From: Perkinsus olseni | Lineage: Eukaryota; Perkinsozoa; Perkinsida | Assembly: GCA_013115125.1 (NCBI GenBank) | Contig: JABANN010000575.1 | Location: 1 to 20,523, forward strand | Length of the DNA stretch: 20,523 nt | Direction: 5' to 3' | In this document: in pieces, positions 10,801-19,438 of the stretch | How positions within the stretch are numbered: the first letter of the stretch is position 1 | How the letters are laid out: every line of letters begins with the position of its first letter | Made by a program: the position numbers and the translations under genes | The notes under the pieces: model-generated | What the model saw: the letters and a program-made list of their open reading frames with translations, nothing else | Databases searched by the model: none | What the model was told of the DNA's origin: nothing

Positions 10801-10937
10801 CGAACTTGTGCGTCTCGCGTGCTTGCGGGGCGTACCAACTTTTTCCCAGATACAAAGCCATCGGTGCATCGCCCGAAGATTTCTCGATAGTGGCCGACTA
10901 CTTGGGTCGAGGCCTGTTCCACACTACTACGACGTGA
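4814..10937 (+). CDS. VPS11: VPS11, core subunit of HOPS/CORVET tethering complexes
   Basis: Endosome/vacuole tethering subunit: N-terminal beta-propeller, alpha-solenoid, C-terminal RING. Exons I resolve with closing phases: 4814-4965, 5299-5487, 5716-5848, 5896-6059, 6306-6354, 6408-6540, 6588-6700, 6746-6845, 6897-7048, 7119-7197, 7255-7420, 7493-7599, 7646-7760, 7808-7957, 8003-8074, 8118-8177, 8222-8261, 8311-8405, 8679-8721, 8779-8983, 9036-9182, 9220-9297, 9348-about 9430; then, after an unresolved stretch to about 9860, an exon to 9983, 10030-10157, 10278-10373, 10436-10534, 10584-10693, 10742-10807, 10850-10937. Landmarks: QAFNRSIVGL...AVGED; YLFIVYDDGAVASY; KGLYEWAVEIA; CRLGDYRSLERL; LWLQALRKL; a complete RING (CAEC...CMHSFHQLC...CPVC); and the terminal FSIVADYLGRGLF, close to animal VPS11. 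Several introns are unusually long (228-333 nt), and one contains a tRNA. I see no break in the resolved parts. Confidence 0.95.
4966..5298 (+). other. Long intron 1 of VPS11 (333 nt)
   Basis: The splice GA|GT...CAG|T joins KLER to DLRSSTTAAL in frame. The intron is about seven times the usual length here and is G-rich on the plus strand. An antisense frame of 129 codons (5279-4890) stays open through nearly all of it, but it also covers exon 1 and has no recognisable motif, so I do not call it a gene. I looked for snoRNA boxes and saw no convincing C/D pair. Confidence 0.6.
8584..8657 (+). tRNA. tRNA-Val(CAC), nested in a VPS11 intron
   Basis: A full cloverleaf. Acceptor GCTGGAA/TTCCAGT has seven pairs including a G1-U72 wobble. 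The D arm contains the G18G19 pair of bases. Anticodon stem ATCGC/GCGAT is perfect around loop CTCACAC, so the anticodon is CAC and decodes GUG valine. The variable loop is AGGTC. T arm CCGAG-TTCGATT-CTCGG is perfect and the discriminator base is A. The internal A box (TGGTCTAGTTGG) and B box (GAGTTCGATTC) are intact, so RNA polymerase III transcription is plausible. There is no tRNA intron and CCA is not encoded. It lies in the sense direction inside the 273-nt VPS11 intron 8406-8678. Confidence 0.93.
8671..8678 (+). terminator. Pol III T-run that doubles as the VPS11 3' splice site
   Basis: Five T residues (8671-8675) begin 14 nt after the tRNA and are a normal minimal Pol III terminator. 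They are followed at once by CAG (8676-8678), which is the acceptor that keeps VPS11 in frame: exon 8679-8721 encodes DRHPVIEDEKASSDL and leads in phase into the next exon. The same T-run therefore serves as the pyrimidine tract of the host intron. Confidence 0.75.
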
Positions 10938-11051
10938 CCATTGTGTGCAGCTGTGAGTGTTTCTCAAAGAGAACCTTCCCTGTTGAGTTCGGGCACTTGA
11001 GTGCAGTAGTGGGTGGTCTATTGGGAATCGGGCGAGTTTTTTCTGCCCAGT

Positions 11052-12999
11052 ATGTCGAGCGAGCCTGCGTACATCCCAATGGACGCCCGTCCGGAGTGGA
11101 AGGGGGTTCGGCCAGTGCTGCAAGACGACGGGCCGAAGCCGTTGGTGCAGATCCAGTATACTGAGGAGTTCACAGTAATGGTCCGGGAGCGGCGACGGGG
11201 TCTCGGCTGTTTTGAAACGGTAGAGTGTGCTTCGCTCCGCTGCAACAATACGGGTCGTCTGCTGTAGGCGAATGTCCGGCTTTCAGGATATCCACAACTA
11301 TTTCCGAGCAGTCATCAAAGCAGGGGAGGCCAGTCGTAGAGCATTCGACCTCACCGCAGAGATCATTGACCTCAACGCCGCTAACTATACCGCGTGGTAG
11401 TATCTTAGGTCGACTCTGGCAAGATGTAGAACCGTTAGGATTCTCTTCTAGATAGAGTAGTAACCTATGGATCCGATCGTAGCATCCATATCACGACCAG
11501 TGGCTATTGAGAACAGGTTACGGCAACCCTGCTTCGCTCCGCTGTTCGCGATTGCCAGCATCTTGCCCTTGCGTTGTTCCTCTCACTGACATGAACGTAG
11601 TTTGTCAACGGAGGTCGGGCAGAGGTGGCCGGTCGCGACAGTTCTCGGCAACGCTGGGCTGTCAACGGGTTGTCTAGTCTCTGTTATCGAGGTACTGGCG
11701 GAGGAAGTGCCTCGAGGAGCTAGCGGATGATGAGCTTCTGCAAGGGGAGCTCGAGTTCACGCGTAAAGTGTCCATTCACGAACCCTCTTGATGGTGATGA
11801 CTCTTTCAGGAGAGTGGGCCACCGACAGTCCGAAGAACTACCAAGTGTGGTTCCACAGGCGATGGGTGGTCCAACGGCTCTTCGACAAGCAGCTACTCTC
11901 GAACCCTGATGAAGTGCTACCTGCTGCTGACCGTAGTAGTGCTTGATCGGTCTTCTCCTATCAGGAATTCGAGTTCACGGCGGAGGCGTTCTCCGAAGAC
12001 GCTAAGAATCTTAACGCGTGGAGCCACAGGATGTTTGTGGTGAGGGCGGAGCGAGCAGGGCACGGCTGACCGGAGACGACGGTATCAGGTCCGACTCTTC
12101 GGCCGCAATACGACAGTGTCCGGATTGGAGGCTGAGCTTGACTTGAGTGCGGGCCTGTTGAGGGACGACTTGCGAAATAACTCGGCCTGGAACCATCGCT
12201 TCGTCATCTTGCAAATGCTTGCTGAGATAGGTGCCAACTCGAGTGCGAGAGGTCTCTGGTTCGACACCCGGTGGCTGTATTTTCAGAGCCCGAGAGCGTC
12301 GCAGAGCGGCGAGAGGCGGAACTGATATTCGTTATGGAGGCATTGAAACTGACTCCCAATAACGAGAGCCCATGGAACTACGTCATGGTGTGGCCTCCAT
12401 CAAACTCGCATCCTGACAGTCTATGAACCCCTCAGGGCATCCTTTTTGACTACGCCCCGAAGGACCGGCAAGAGATCGCTGCCTTAGTGGAACAGGTCCG
12501 CTCCTTCGCTCGAGAGGTAGGACAGCAGTCGTGCCGTATCTGACGTTCTTTCGCTCCGCCCGTTTAATGAAGAAATTTAGGATTTTCGACTCTGGACTTG
12601 ATTTTCACAAGTAAAATGCGGTTCCAGAATCGATTCTGAGTTTCGGAATTGGCTCTTTGAACGACCTCGTTTGCTCGTAAGGCCGTATCATGTGCCCTCA
12701 TAGTTATCGGGGCCTCACGGTTCGGTGGTGAACCCTTCATATTGGTCAGGTAGTCGATGAGAGTCAGTCGACTGATCTTCCACCCAACAGATTCGCCCTC
12801 GAGTACCTCGCCCGTGCTGCGTGGCAACATGACGGCGATCGTGAAAATGTGAGTTCTCATTATTCTCTATTTCTATGTTGCTGATCTATTTGCTCAGGCT
12901 CTGTCATACTACGCCAGACTAGCGGAAAGCGACCAAGTTCGGCAGGGCTACTGGCGTCACGTTATGGAGCGAGTAAGGAAGTTTGAGCCATCAAAATGA
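11052..12999 (+). CDS. FNTA: Protein farnesyltransferase / GGTase-I alpha subunit
   Basis: Alpha subunit shared by farnesyltransferase and type I geranylgeranyltransferase; with a beta subunit it prenylates CaaX proteins in the cytosol. Ten exons: 11052-11174, 11287-11396, 11692-11762, 11810-11913, 11965-12039, 12089-12230, 12287-12387, 12436-12530, 12791-12848, 12898-12999. All phases close, giving 326 residues, similar to yeast RAM2. The N-terminal block [19 protein letters not shown] and FRAVIKAGE match the family. Five PFTA repeats are visible: [36 protein letters not shown] and NESPWNYVM, with the lysine of [13 protein letters not shown] repeats replaced as in many protists. The C-terminus [11 protein letters not shown] matches the family's EYWRYI region. 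It starts 114 bp after VPS11. Introns 1, 2 and 8 are long (112, 295 and 260 nt); the 12530/12791 junction is the least certain. Confidence 0.93.
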
Positions 13000-13321
13000 A
13001 CTGGAGTTTCTACTCTGATGGGCGTTTAGTTGTCAATCTTGGGATGGTGACGGGTGATGTGTCAGTGGGAATTAGTCCATTTGGATGAACCCTGGCGTCG
13101 ATGAGTGGAGATGATGATGGCTCGGAGTTTACTTTCGGGGTGAGAAGCAACTTGCTGTTGTGTCGAAACAGTAGAACCTCGTGCGGTAGCTACTAACCTC
13201 GTACGTGATGCCGTTGGCTCGGCCACCGCAGTTCGGGTTGTTCGAATACTGATAGTCTATCGTATAGTCCCTAGTGTGGGAGGAGGGTGGTAGTATCGTA
13301 CCGTTTGTTCAGGTTGGAGAG
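13000..13321. other. Intergenic stretch, no feature recognised
   Basis: 322 bp between the FNTA stop and the next start codon. I see no exon, RNA gene or repeat here. It presumably holds the 3' end of FNTA and the promoter of the proline-rich protein. Confidence 0.4.
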
Positions 13322-14120
13322 ATGTCAAAGGCACTGGCAGCTGGCGAGCGAGGATCTCCTGAGATGACGGCTGAGGCCACCCTGGCTGAGTCTCCGGCCG
13401 AAGACGACTCGCCCGAGGAAGACGAGCAACCACCAGTGAAAGAAGATACCACCGGCGTGGAGGGGCAGAGCGGGGGAGGGGATTCCGACAGCAGGGTGAG
13501 ACTCCTGCTGAGATGATGGATGACTGCTGTTCACTCAGCCCTCCACGCAGGACCCGAAGCAACACACCTTCACGTTCGGCAACAGTGAGACCTCGGCCAA
13601 GATGATACAGCAGGCGGCGGCTCAGTTCAAAGAGCCTGGGCAGGAAGATAACCACCAGCAGCTGCCATCCCAGGCCCTCCCTGTCGATCAACGGCAGCCT
13701 TATGTGGAGCCGCTCTATCCGGACAACACACCCCAGGTCCCTGTGGGGTATCCACCAGCGCAGCAATACGGCTACAGTGCGCAGGGCTGGACCCCGGGCG
13801 GTCATCCAATACCGTACCCTGCTTATGGCCACTACGGCGTAGCTCCAGCCTTCGTGGAGCCTTCATTGCCGATGATGGTACCATACAGTGCACCAGCACC
13901 TCCACCGTTGCCGACCAGCTATGCTCAAGCCCGGGGTATCGAGCAGAGAGCGTCGAGGAGTAGATCGTTCGATGAGCATTACTATGGCGGGGGTGAGGTG
14001 AAGAGCTTCCATGAGCAGGCAGGGCCCGAGCCTGGGAGGGACTGGAAGTGTTTGCTAGGCATGGCATGTACGGTGTGTTCGATCACAGCAGGGAGTATTG
14101 CCGTCATTTTACTGAGATGA
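13322..14120 (+). CDS. Proline-rich tail-anchored membrane protein
   Basis: Exons 13322-13495 and 13539-14120, joined over a 43-nt intron, encode 251 residues. The first 58 residues are acidic and low complexity (AEDDSPEEDEQPP). Residues about 75-190 are rich in Pro, Tyr and Gln (VPVGYPPAQQYGY, PYPAYGHYG, APAPPPLP) and look disordered. A single hydrophobic segment closes the protein (LLGMACTVCSITAGSIAVIL), followed only by LR, so it is probably tail-anchored with the body in the cytosol. There is no signal peptide. The stretch FTFGNSETSAKMIQQAA may form a short helix. I recognise no family; a scaffold or adaptor on an internal membrane is a guess. The next gene begins 66 bp after its stop. 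Confidence 0.75.
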
Positions 14121-14186
14121 AGCTGTTCAAAGCCTTGGAGTGTTGCGTTACAGCAGCTTTTGTAAGCTCGTGTCACCAGTGGCGTC

Positions 14187-14724
14187 ATGACTGGGCCTAA
14201 TGGTGGAAGGGAAGCGCCTCCGTTGGAGATGGTAATGGAAGATCGGACAGGCTCGTCGGTCTCCGCTGTTACCTCGGAACACTACAGCGCAGTCGAGGAG
14301 CAGGTGAGCCTCAACGGACGTGGTGACTCCCCCATTGCTTGATTCTCAGGGAGTCCCAGCTTGGGCTTCTACTGAAGGGGTTTCCACGAGTGAGCACTGC
14401 GCTTCTCGAGAGAGGTATCAGCGTATCTTTTACTCCGTGTAGGGCAAGAGTGCACCTTGGATACCCACACTGATGAGCTGCACAACCTAAGCCTAGAGTT
14501 ATCCGCGGAGTGCCAGGAGCAAGGGCAGCAGCTGCAGCGGGACAAAACAGTAGCAGTTAACTTCGAGAGTCGCAAAGGAACCCTTCGCTTTTCAGTTTCA
14601 GAACGAGTTGGTTAACGACATCAATAAAGTGTGGCAGGAGTGTGTGGAGCTCGTCGGCCACGACCGTTTGATGGCTGAGTTCGACCGTCAGCGACATGAA
14701 GCTGATGTGACCAATGAGACGTGA
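14187..14724 (+). CDS. Small helical protein of unknown function
   Basis: Four exons (14187-14303, 14350-14389, 14443-14549, 14596-14724) with 46-53-nt GT-AG introns and closing phases give about 130 residues. The first third is disordered. The rest is predicted helical and heptad-like: THTDELHNLSLELSAECQEQ, then LVNDINKVWQECVELVGHD and LMAEFDRQRHEAD. The first helix resembles a SNARE or prefoldin-type coil, but no layer pattern is clear enough to assign. The C-terminus may differ: a 25-nt or 42-nt intron ending at TTCAG (about 14745) could add or replace a few residues. It follows the tail-anchored protein gene by 66 bp on the same strand, too close for a long promoter. Confidence 0.6.
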
Positions 14725-16349
14725 ATAAGAATGAATTGTGTTCAGGGAGTGTGATCTGCCTGGCTTTATCAATTAGGCAGTGAAAAGCTCTACCACGGTG
14801 TTAAACCGACGCGACTCGCTATGAACTACTCAAGAATGCGCTTATTACTCAAGAATGCGCTTATTACGGAAATTCAATCTAAGAGCCCCTCTCAATGAGG
14901 CACTCTTTGAAGTTTTCTCTCACCCCCGGCGGACACTCGCGCCAACAGAGTGGAAACGATTACCCCTCCTAGAACGATTCATCGGTGAATGGCGAATCAA
15001 TTCAGATTAGACCGAGTTGTTTCACCACTGCATCCCAATGGGGCCCTTAGAGCTCTCCCAAAGGGGTAAGCGTTGGTGGAAGTGAACCAACTATCATCAT
15101 CTTATTTCAACTGTCATCAGTTCACGACAGTCTTCAAACTGATTGCCTCGACCACTTCTCGGGTGCTTAGCGTCAACCCTGGTCCAACATGAAGCGTTGC
15201 GATGACATCAACCCCTCAAATCAGCGGTTGTGACTATTCTCTCAGGCGCCAATGGTCATGAGAGATCGCTCACATTACCGTCGCGAGCTGACCAATGTAC
15301 GAGAGATCGAGAATAGGTTGATCATCAATTAAACTCTCAGTCCTGGCTAGCTAGGTCATAGTTCGGCACGGCTACTGGCGGTAGCATTTGTGTGACCGAC
15401 TCAGAAATAATGTAAGTCATCATAGATTATCTTCCGTACGGAGAAGAGAACATCAAACGATCTCAACACAAACTTGCTCATCACTTTGGACCTGAAAATG
15501 TGGTATAACACTAGCGAAAAGGGACATGTGACACAAAGACCCTCGAGGGGAGGATACTCAATCGGAATCACCGCGATACAGGGTGGACGATGAGCCGCAA
15601 CACTGAGCTTCTTCGATGTCGAAGCGACGCAGCTGCATGCCAAGTGACATGACAGTCGTTAAGTTTACCCAGTGAAAGGCAATCTGCGAGCCCAACAGCC
15701 CAGGAGACTATCAACCGAAAAGATGGAAATGGATGAGACAACATCATGTAAAGGCCAAAGGGCGACCACGATGTTCAAAGAAACTGGCCACTGAGCCATA
15801 TGACGGTCCAAATGACCTAATGCAGTTACCAATGAACAACGTAAGATTCTGCGCGATCGTTTCATCATCGCGCCCGCCCCTACAATCGATATCTCTTGAC
15901 GAAGCCTGGTCTGGAGCAGACTGGTCTGTGGCTTTCTTCGGGTGTACAAGGCGTATTAGGCTATCTCATGTGCTGTCTATCGTACGTCTGAGCTGCCTAG
16001 TGGCGGTAGTCTTCGTGACAGATGCGGCCGGTCGGTATTGTGGATTTAAAATGGCGTGAAGTTTGAGCTGAACTCATCAGCGTATCATCTCGGTGGTGGC
16101 AATCAGCCTCTTTCTACCTCTTCTGGTCGTCTTTTGAGCTGATTCTGGAAGGTGGTGTGTAGTGGGAAATGGTTCTATGAGGATGGAAGAACTTGCATGA
16201 GAAACGGGGCTTCGTACTTGAAGGGCTGTGGAACTAAGCCCAGGCTGATTGGCACATTGACCTGTTTCGTATCTTCCTTGGGTCAAGCTTGGATACATAT
16301 ATCGTAGTTTAATTGCCGCGGCTGAACTCCTCCCTATTTTCCCATCACA
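14725..16349. other. Gene-poor 1.6-kb region upstream of CCT8
   Basis: No exon chain with plausible splice sites and recognisable protein sequence on either strand. The open frames at 15733-16059 (plus) and 15665-15949 (minus) overlap each other and match nothing I know. It contains a 19-bp tandem duplication near its left end and must contain the CCT8 promoter at its right end, where an AT-rich stretch (about 16293-16312) lies 40-55 bp before the start codon. Confidence 0.4.
14827..14864. repeat. 19-bp direct tandem duplication
   Basis: The unit TACTCAAGAATGCGCTTAT occurs twice without interruption (14827-14845 and 14846-14864), and the next three bases (TAC) start a third copy. The copies are identical, so the duplication is recent. 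It is non-coding as far as I can see. Confidence 0.9.
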
Positions 16350-18836
16350 ATGTTCAAAGGCCCCGTGGGAATTCAATCACTTTTGAAGGACGGCACTCAG
16401 AGCTACGCCGGAGTCGACGAGGCCCTGTTGAAGAACATGGAGGCCAGCAAATACGTCTCGGAGATAACCAGGGTAGAACGAGGGGAGGGGATATGCCACT
16501 GATTTCCTACTGCACCTTTCAGACATCGCTCGGGCCCTGCGGCACCAACAAACTGATTGTGAATCATATTAACAAACACTTTGTAACCAGTGACACTGCG
16601 ACCATGCTCAAGGAGCTCGACGTACGATCACAACTCATGCTGTTAACAGGCTTCAAGGAGACCTGCTGTTCTCTCAGATATACCATCCTGCCGCTAAGCT
16701 GGTGGTGATGGCCGTCCAGGCGCAGGAGCAGGAGTGTGGTGATGGTGAGTATTGGTACTGGGTAGTTGTAGTGTTGATAACCTCATCATTTCAGCTACTA
16801 ATTTGGTATCGATTCTAATCGGTGAGTTGCTTGAGAACGCTGAGCAGCTTTTGAAGCAAGGCATTCATGCTTCGGATATCATCCGTGGATACGAGATGGC
16901 CGGTAGTAGTCCCTTCGAGCTAGTCCCGGCCACGCACGCTCATTCTTCAGGTGATCGCGTGGTGAAATACCTGAATGATAATGATGATTTGGTCGCCTAC
17001 ACCCTAGGGGATGTCAAGAGCGTTGACCAGGTAGGAGTAGTGGGAAATGACTAAAGTATCATCCACGGTCATCTTTCAGATCAGCACAGCCATCAAGTCC
17101 GTTTTGGGCGCCAAGCAGTACGGCCTCGAGGACACTCTGGTGAGGCTCATAGCTACCAGCTTTCGATCTGTGAGTTATCATTTCGCAACTCAGACTCGCC
17201 TGGTCGCCTCTGCCTGCTGTTCGGTGATGCCTGAGGACCCCAAGAAGTTCGACATCGATAACATTCGCGTTGCCAAGTTACCTGGATGCGGCAACATGTA
17301 GACGGGCTTCGTCAGTTCGTCGTTTACTGTATCTTATCCCTTGTCAGTCACAACTCGTACGTTGTGGAGGGTATGGTAACTACCAGGGACACCATGGGTA
17401 TCGAGAAGCATAAGAAAAACTGCAAGGTGAGCACCGGCCCTCCCCAGCGCTCAGTCCGCAGAGCACCCTTGTTCAGGTCGCTGTGTACGGTTGCGGTCTC
17501 GAGATGACCGGTACAGAGACTCAAGGCACGGTCCTTCTCGAGTCTGGAAAACAGTTGATGGACTTCGCTAAGGGGGAGGAGAAGAAGATGGAAGAATTTG
17601 TAATAATGGCGTATCTTAGGTTGATCATGGAGTTGCATCCATGCAGGTCCAAAGCTTGGTTGACGCTGGTGTCGAGGCGGTTATCGTTGGTGGGGCCATC
17701 CAGGACATCGCCCTTCACTTCCTCAACAAGCATCATATCTTAGCAATCAAATGTAAGCCCCTCGCACCTCTACTGGGCGAGTCATTTCGACTTGACAGGC
17801 ACTTCCAAATTCGAAATGCGCCGACTCTGCCGTACCCTCGGCGCCACCGGTATCGTCCGTCTGGGCGCCCCCCTTCCTGATGAGCTCGGCTATGCTGAGA
17901 GCATCGACGTTGAGGAGATCTCTAGTGCAAAGGTCGGTCACGAGGCAGCACTCTCGGGTTTGCAGGCATCCTCTGGTCTCAGGTGACGGTTGTTCGAGCC
18001 GCGGACTCGAAGGTCTCGACCATCGTGTTGAGGGGCGCTACTGCCAACTTCCTCGACGAGGTAATAACGGTACTGAGCACGGGGGTTGGGCAGATGTAGC
18101 TGCTCAGGTCGAGCGCGCCATTGATGATGCCGTCAACGTCGTCCGATGCTGTGCCGTGAAGGGACAGAGACAGTAGCAGAGACCGGGTCTAGAACCTGAG
18201 GGATTTCTACTGTGCAGGTTCGTTGTTGGAGGTGGCGGATGCGAGATTTCTTTGGGACTCGACGTTGCCAAGTTCGGTCAGGAATGCTCCGGTAGGAACC
18301 ATCGGTCTGACCTTCCTTCGTAGATCTCTGCTTCACAGGCCTCGAGCAGTACGCAGTCCTGAAGTTCGCGGAGTCATTGGAGGTCGTCGCCAACATCATC
18401 GCTGAGAACGCCGGCCTCAACGCCATGGACGCCGTCACAACGTCGGTCGCAGCAACTCTGAAATATTCTCCGTCACTCGCTGTCTTTTCAGTTTGAAGGC
18501 TGCCCACGCTTCCGGCCAGACCAAGATGTGCGTTGACGTCGACGCTCCCAACCGCCGCGCTTCCCCTATTTGCGACGCTGGTAGTACTTCGCGAGCTCTC
18601 GTCGTTTTGTACTCTTGCGGTTTTAGTTTCTAAGTCGATCCTGGACAATCGCGGAATCAAGTCCTGGGCGATCCGGCTGGCCATTGATACCGTCTTGACC
18701 ATCCTCAGAATTCAGCACATCATCGTTGCTAAGCAGGCTGGTGGCCCTCAAACCAAGGTAGCAGCGACGCCTCTTGTAATTCCCCACACACGTTGAGTTG
18801 TGCTCTCAGGGAACCCCCTACGTTGATGAAGACTAA
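16350..18836 (+). CDS. CCT8: CCT8, theta subunit of the TRiC/CCT chaperonin
   Basis: Cytosolic chaperonin subunit that folds actin, tubulin and other proteins with ATP. Exons: 16350-16472, 16523-16621, 16678-16744, 16795-16902, 16951-17030, 17080-17139, 17194-17297, 17348-17426, 17477-17599, 17647-17752, 17799-17932, 17983-18060, 18108-18172, 18218-18291, 18339-18441, 18492-18580, 18627-18757, 18810-18836. Seventeen GT-AG introns of 45-56 nt close in phase to 549 residues, the normal theta length. Theta rather than another subunit is shown by NKLIVNHINKHFVT, YHPAAKLVVMA, FDIDNIRVAKL and the C-terminal WAIRLAIDTVLTILRIQHII. Unusual residues: the GDGT nucleotide motif reads GDATN, the P-loop SLGPNG reads SLGPCG, and the late GGGA motif reads VVGGGGCE. 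These follow from the only splice choice I find that keeps frame. Confidence 0.96.
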
Positions 18837-19139
18837 GGCGACTACGTAATCCTTCACACACACCCGCCTCCCTCGACTAGCATTGAAATATCGTGTCTCT
18901 GAGATAACTTCGTCTTGTGTTGCATCATTAGTCTGTAAAGGGATGGTATTGGGTATTGGTATTATTGCTTCGCCGGCAAAACTCTACATCGGAGTTTCCG
19001 CTTCGGAATTTCCGCGAGCGGGTTTCCGATTCGGAAACCCGCTCGCCGATCAATCGTCATGTGGAGGTGTGGATGCCGGTGAACGCAGGTGGTTCGAAGT
19101 TGAGACGCGTACTCGCTAAAGATATCCTCGCGGCATAAG
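18837..19139. other. CCT8 3' flank without further genes
   Basis: About 300 bp after the CCT8 stop. It holds the palindrome at 19015-19045 and otherwise nothing that I can identify. A minus-strand frame here (18962-19312) continues through the minisatellite only because the repeat unit is a multiple of three. Confidence 0.4.
19015..19045. repeat. Perfect 15-bp inverted repeat with 1-nt spacer
   Basis: CGAGCGGGTTTCCGA (19015-19029) and TCGGAAACCCGCTCG (19031-19045) are exact reverse complements around a single T. The preceding bases (GTTTCCGCTTCGGAA, from about 18994) carry a related smaller hairpin. It could form a strong cruciform or RNA hairpin, or be a remnant of a small DNA-transposon end. 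No target-site duplication is evident. Confidence 0.9.
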
Positions 19140-19339
19140 GGTCTCACCCTAGGCCGAGGGCCCTGGTATAACGTTCCCACCCTAGGCCGAGGGCCCTGGC
19201 ATAACGGTCTCACCCTGGGCCGAGGGCGCTGGAATAACGGTCTCACTCTGGGCCGAGGGCGCTGGAATAACGGTCTCACTCTGGGCCGAGGGCGCTGGAA
19301 TAACGGTCTCACTCTGGGCCGAGGGCGCTGGAATAACGG
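19140..19339. repeat. 33-bp minisatellite, six copies, running into a gap
   Basis: Copies start at 19140, 19173, 19206, 19239, 19272 and 19305. The core is GGTCTCACTCTGGGCCGAGG followed by GCGCTGGAATAAC. Copies 4-6 are identical, copy 3 differs by one base, and copies 1-2 are divergent edge copies. Two bases of a seventh copy precede the Ns, so the true array is longer. On the minus strand the unit would read as an 11-residue repeat (RPLFQRPRPRV), but there is no other sign of a gene. Confidence 0.95.
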
Positions 19340-19438
19340 NNNNNNNNNNNNNNNNNNNNNNNNNNNNNNNNNNNNNNNNNNNNNNNNNNNNNNNNNNNNN
19401 NNNNNNNNNNNNNNNNNNNNNNNNNNNNNNNNNNNNNN
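19340..19438. other. Assembly gap (99 N)
   Basis: A run of N that starts inside the 33-bp tandem array. It is probably a collapsed or unresolved continuation of the repeat. The sequence on the right does not resume the repeat. Confidence 0.98.

Noticed and set aside
10467-11123. Minus-strand 218-codon open frame
   Set aside because: It is antisense to the VPS11 RING exons and the FNTA start, both of which are firmly identified; its translation has no recognisable motif.
12231-12286. GGTTCGA T-loop-like sequence in an FNTA intron
   Set aside because: Isolated motif; the flanks do not form a cloverleaf.
16350-18836. Assignment as TCP-1 alpha (CCT1)
   Set aside because: Segments such as YHPAAKLVV, FDIDNIRV and the C-terminal WAIRLAIDTVLTILRIQHII match the theta subunit.
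19140-19339. CRISPR array
   Set aside because: The 33-bp units are contiguous with no spacers, and the genome is eukaryotic.
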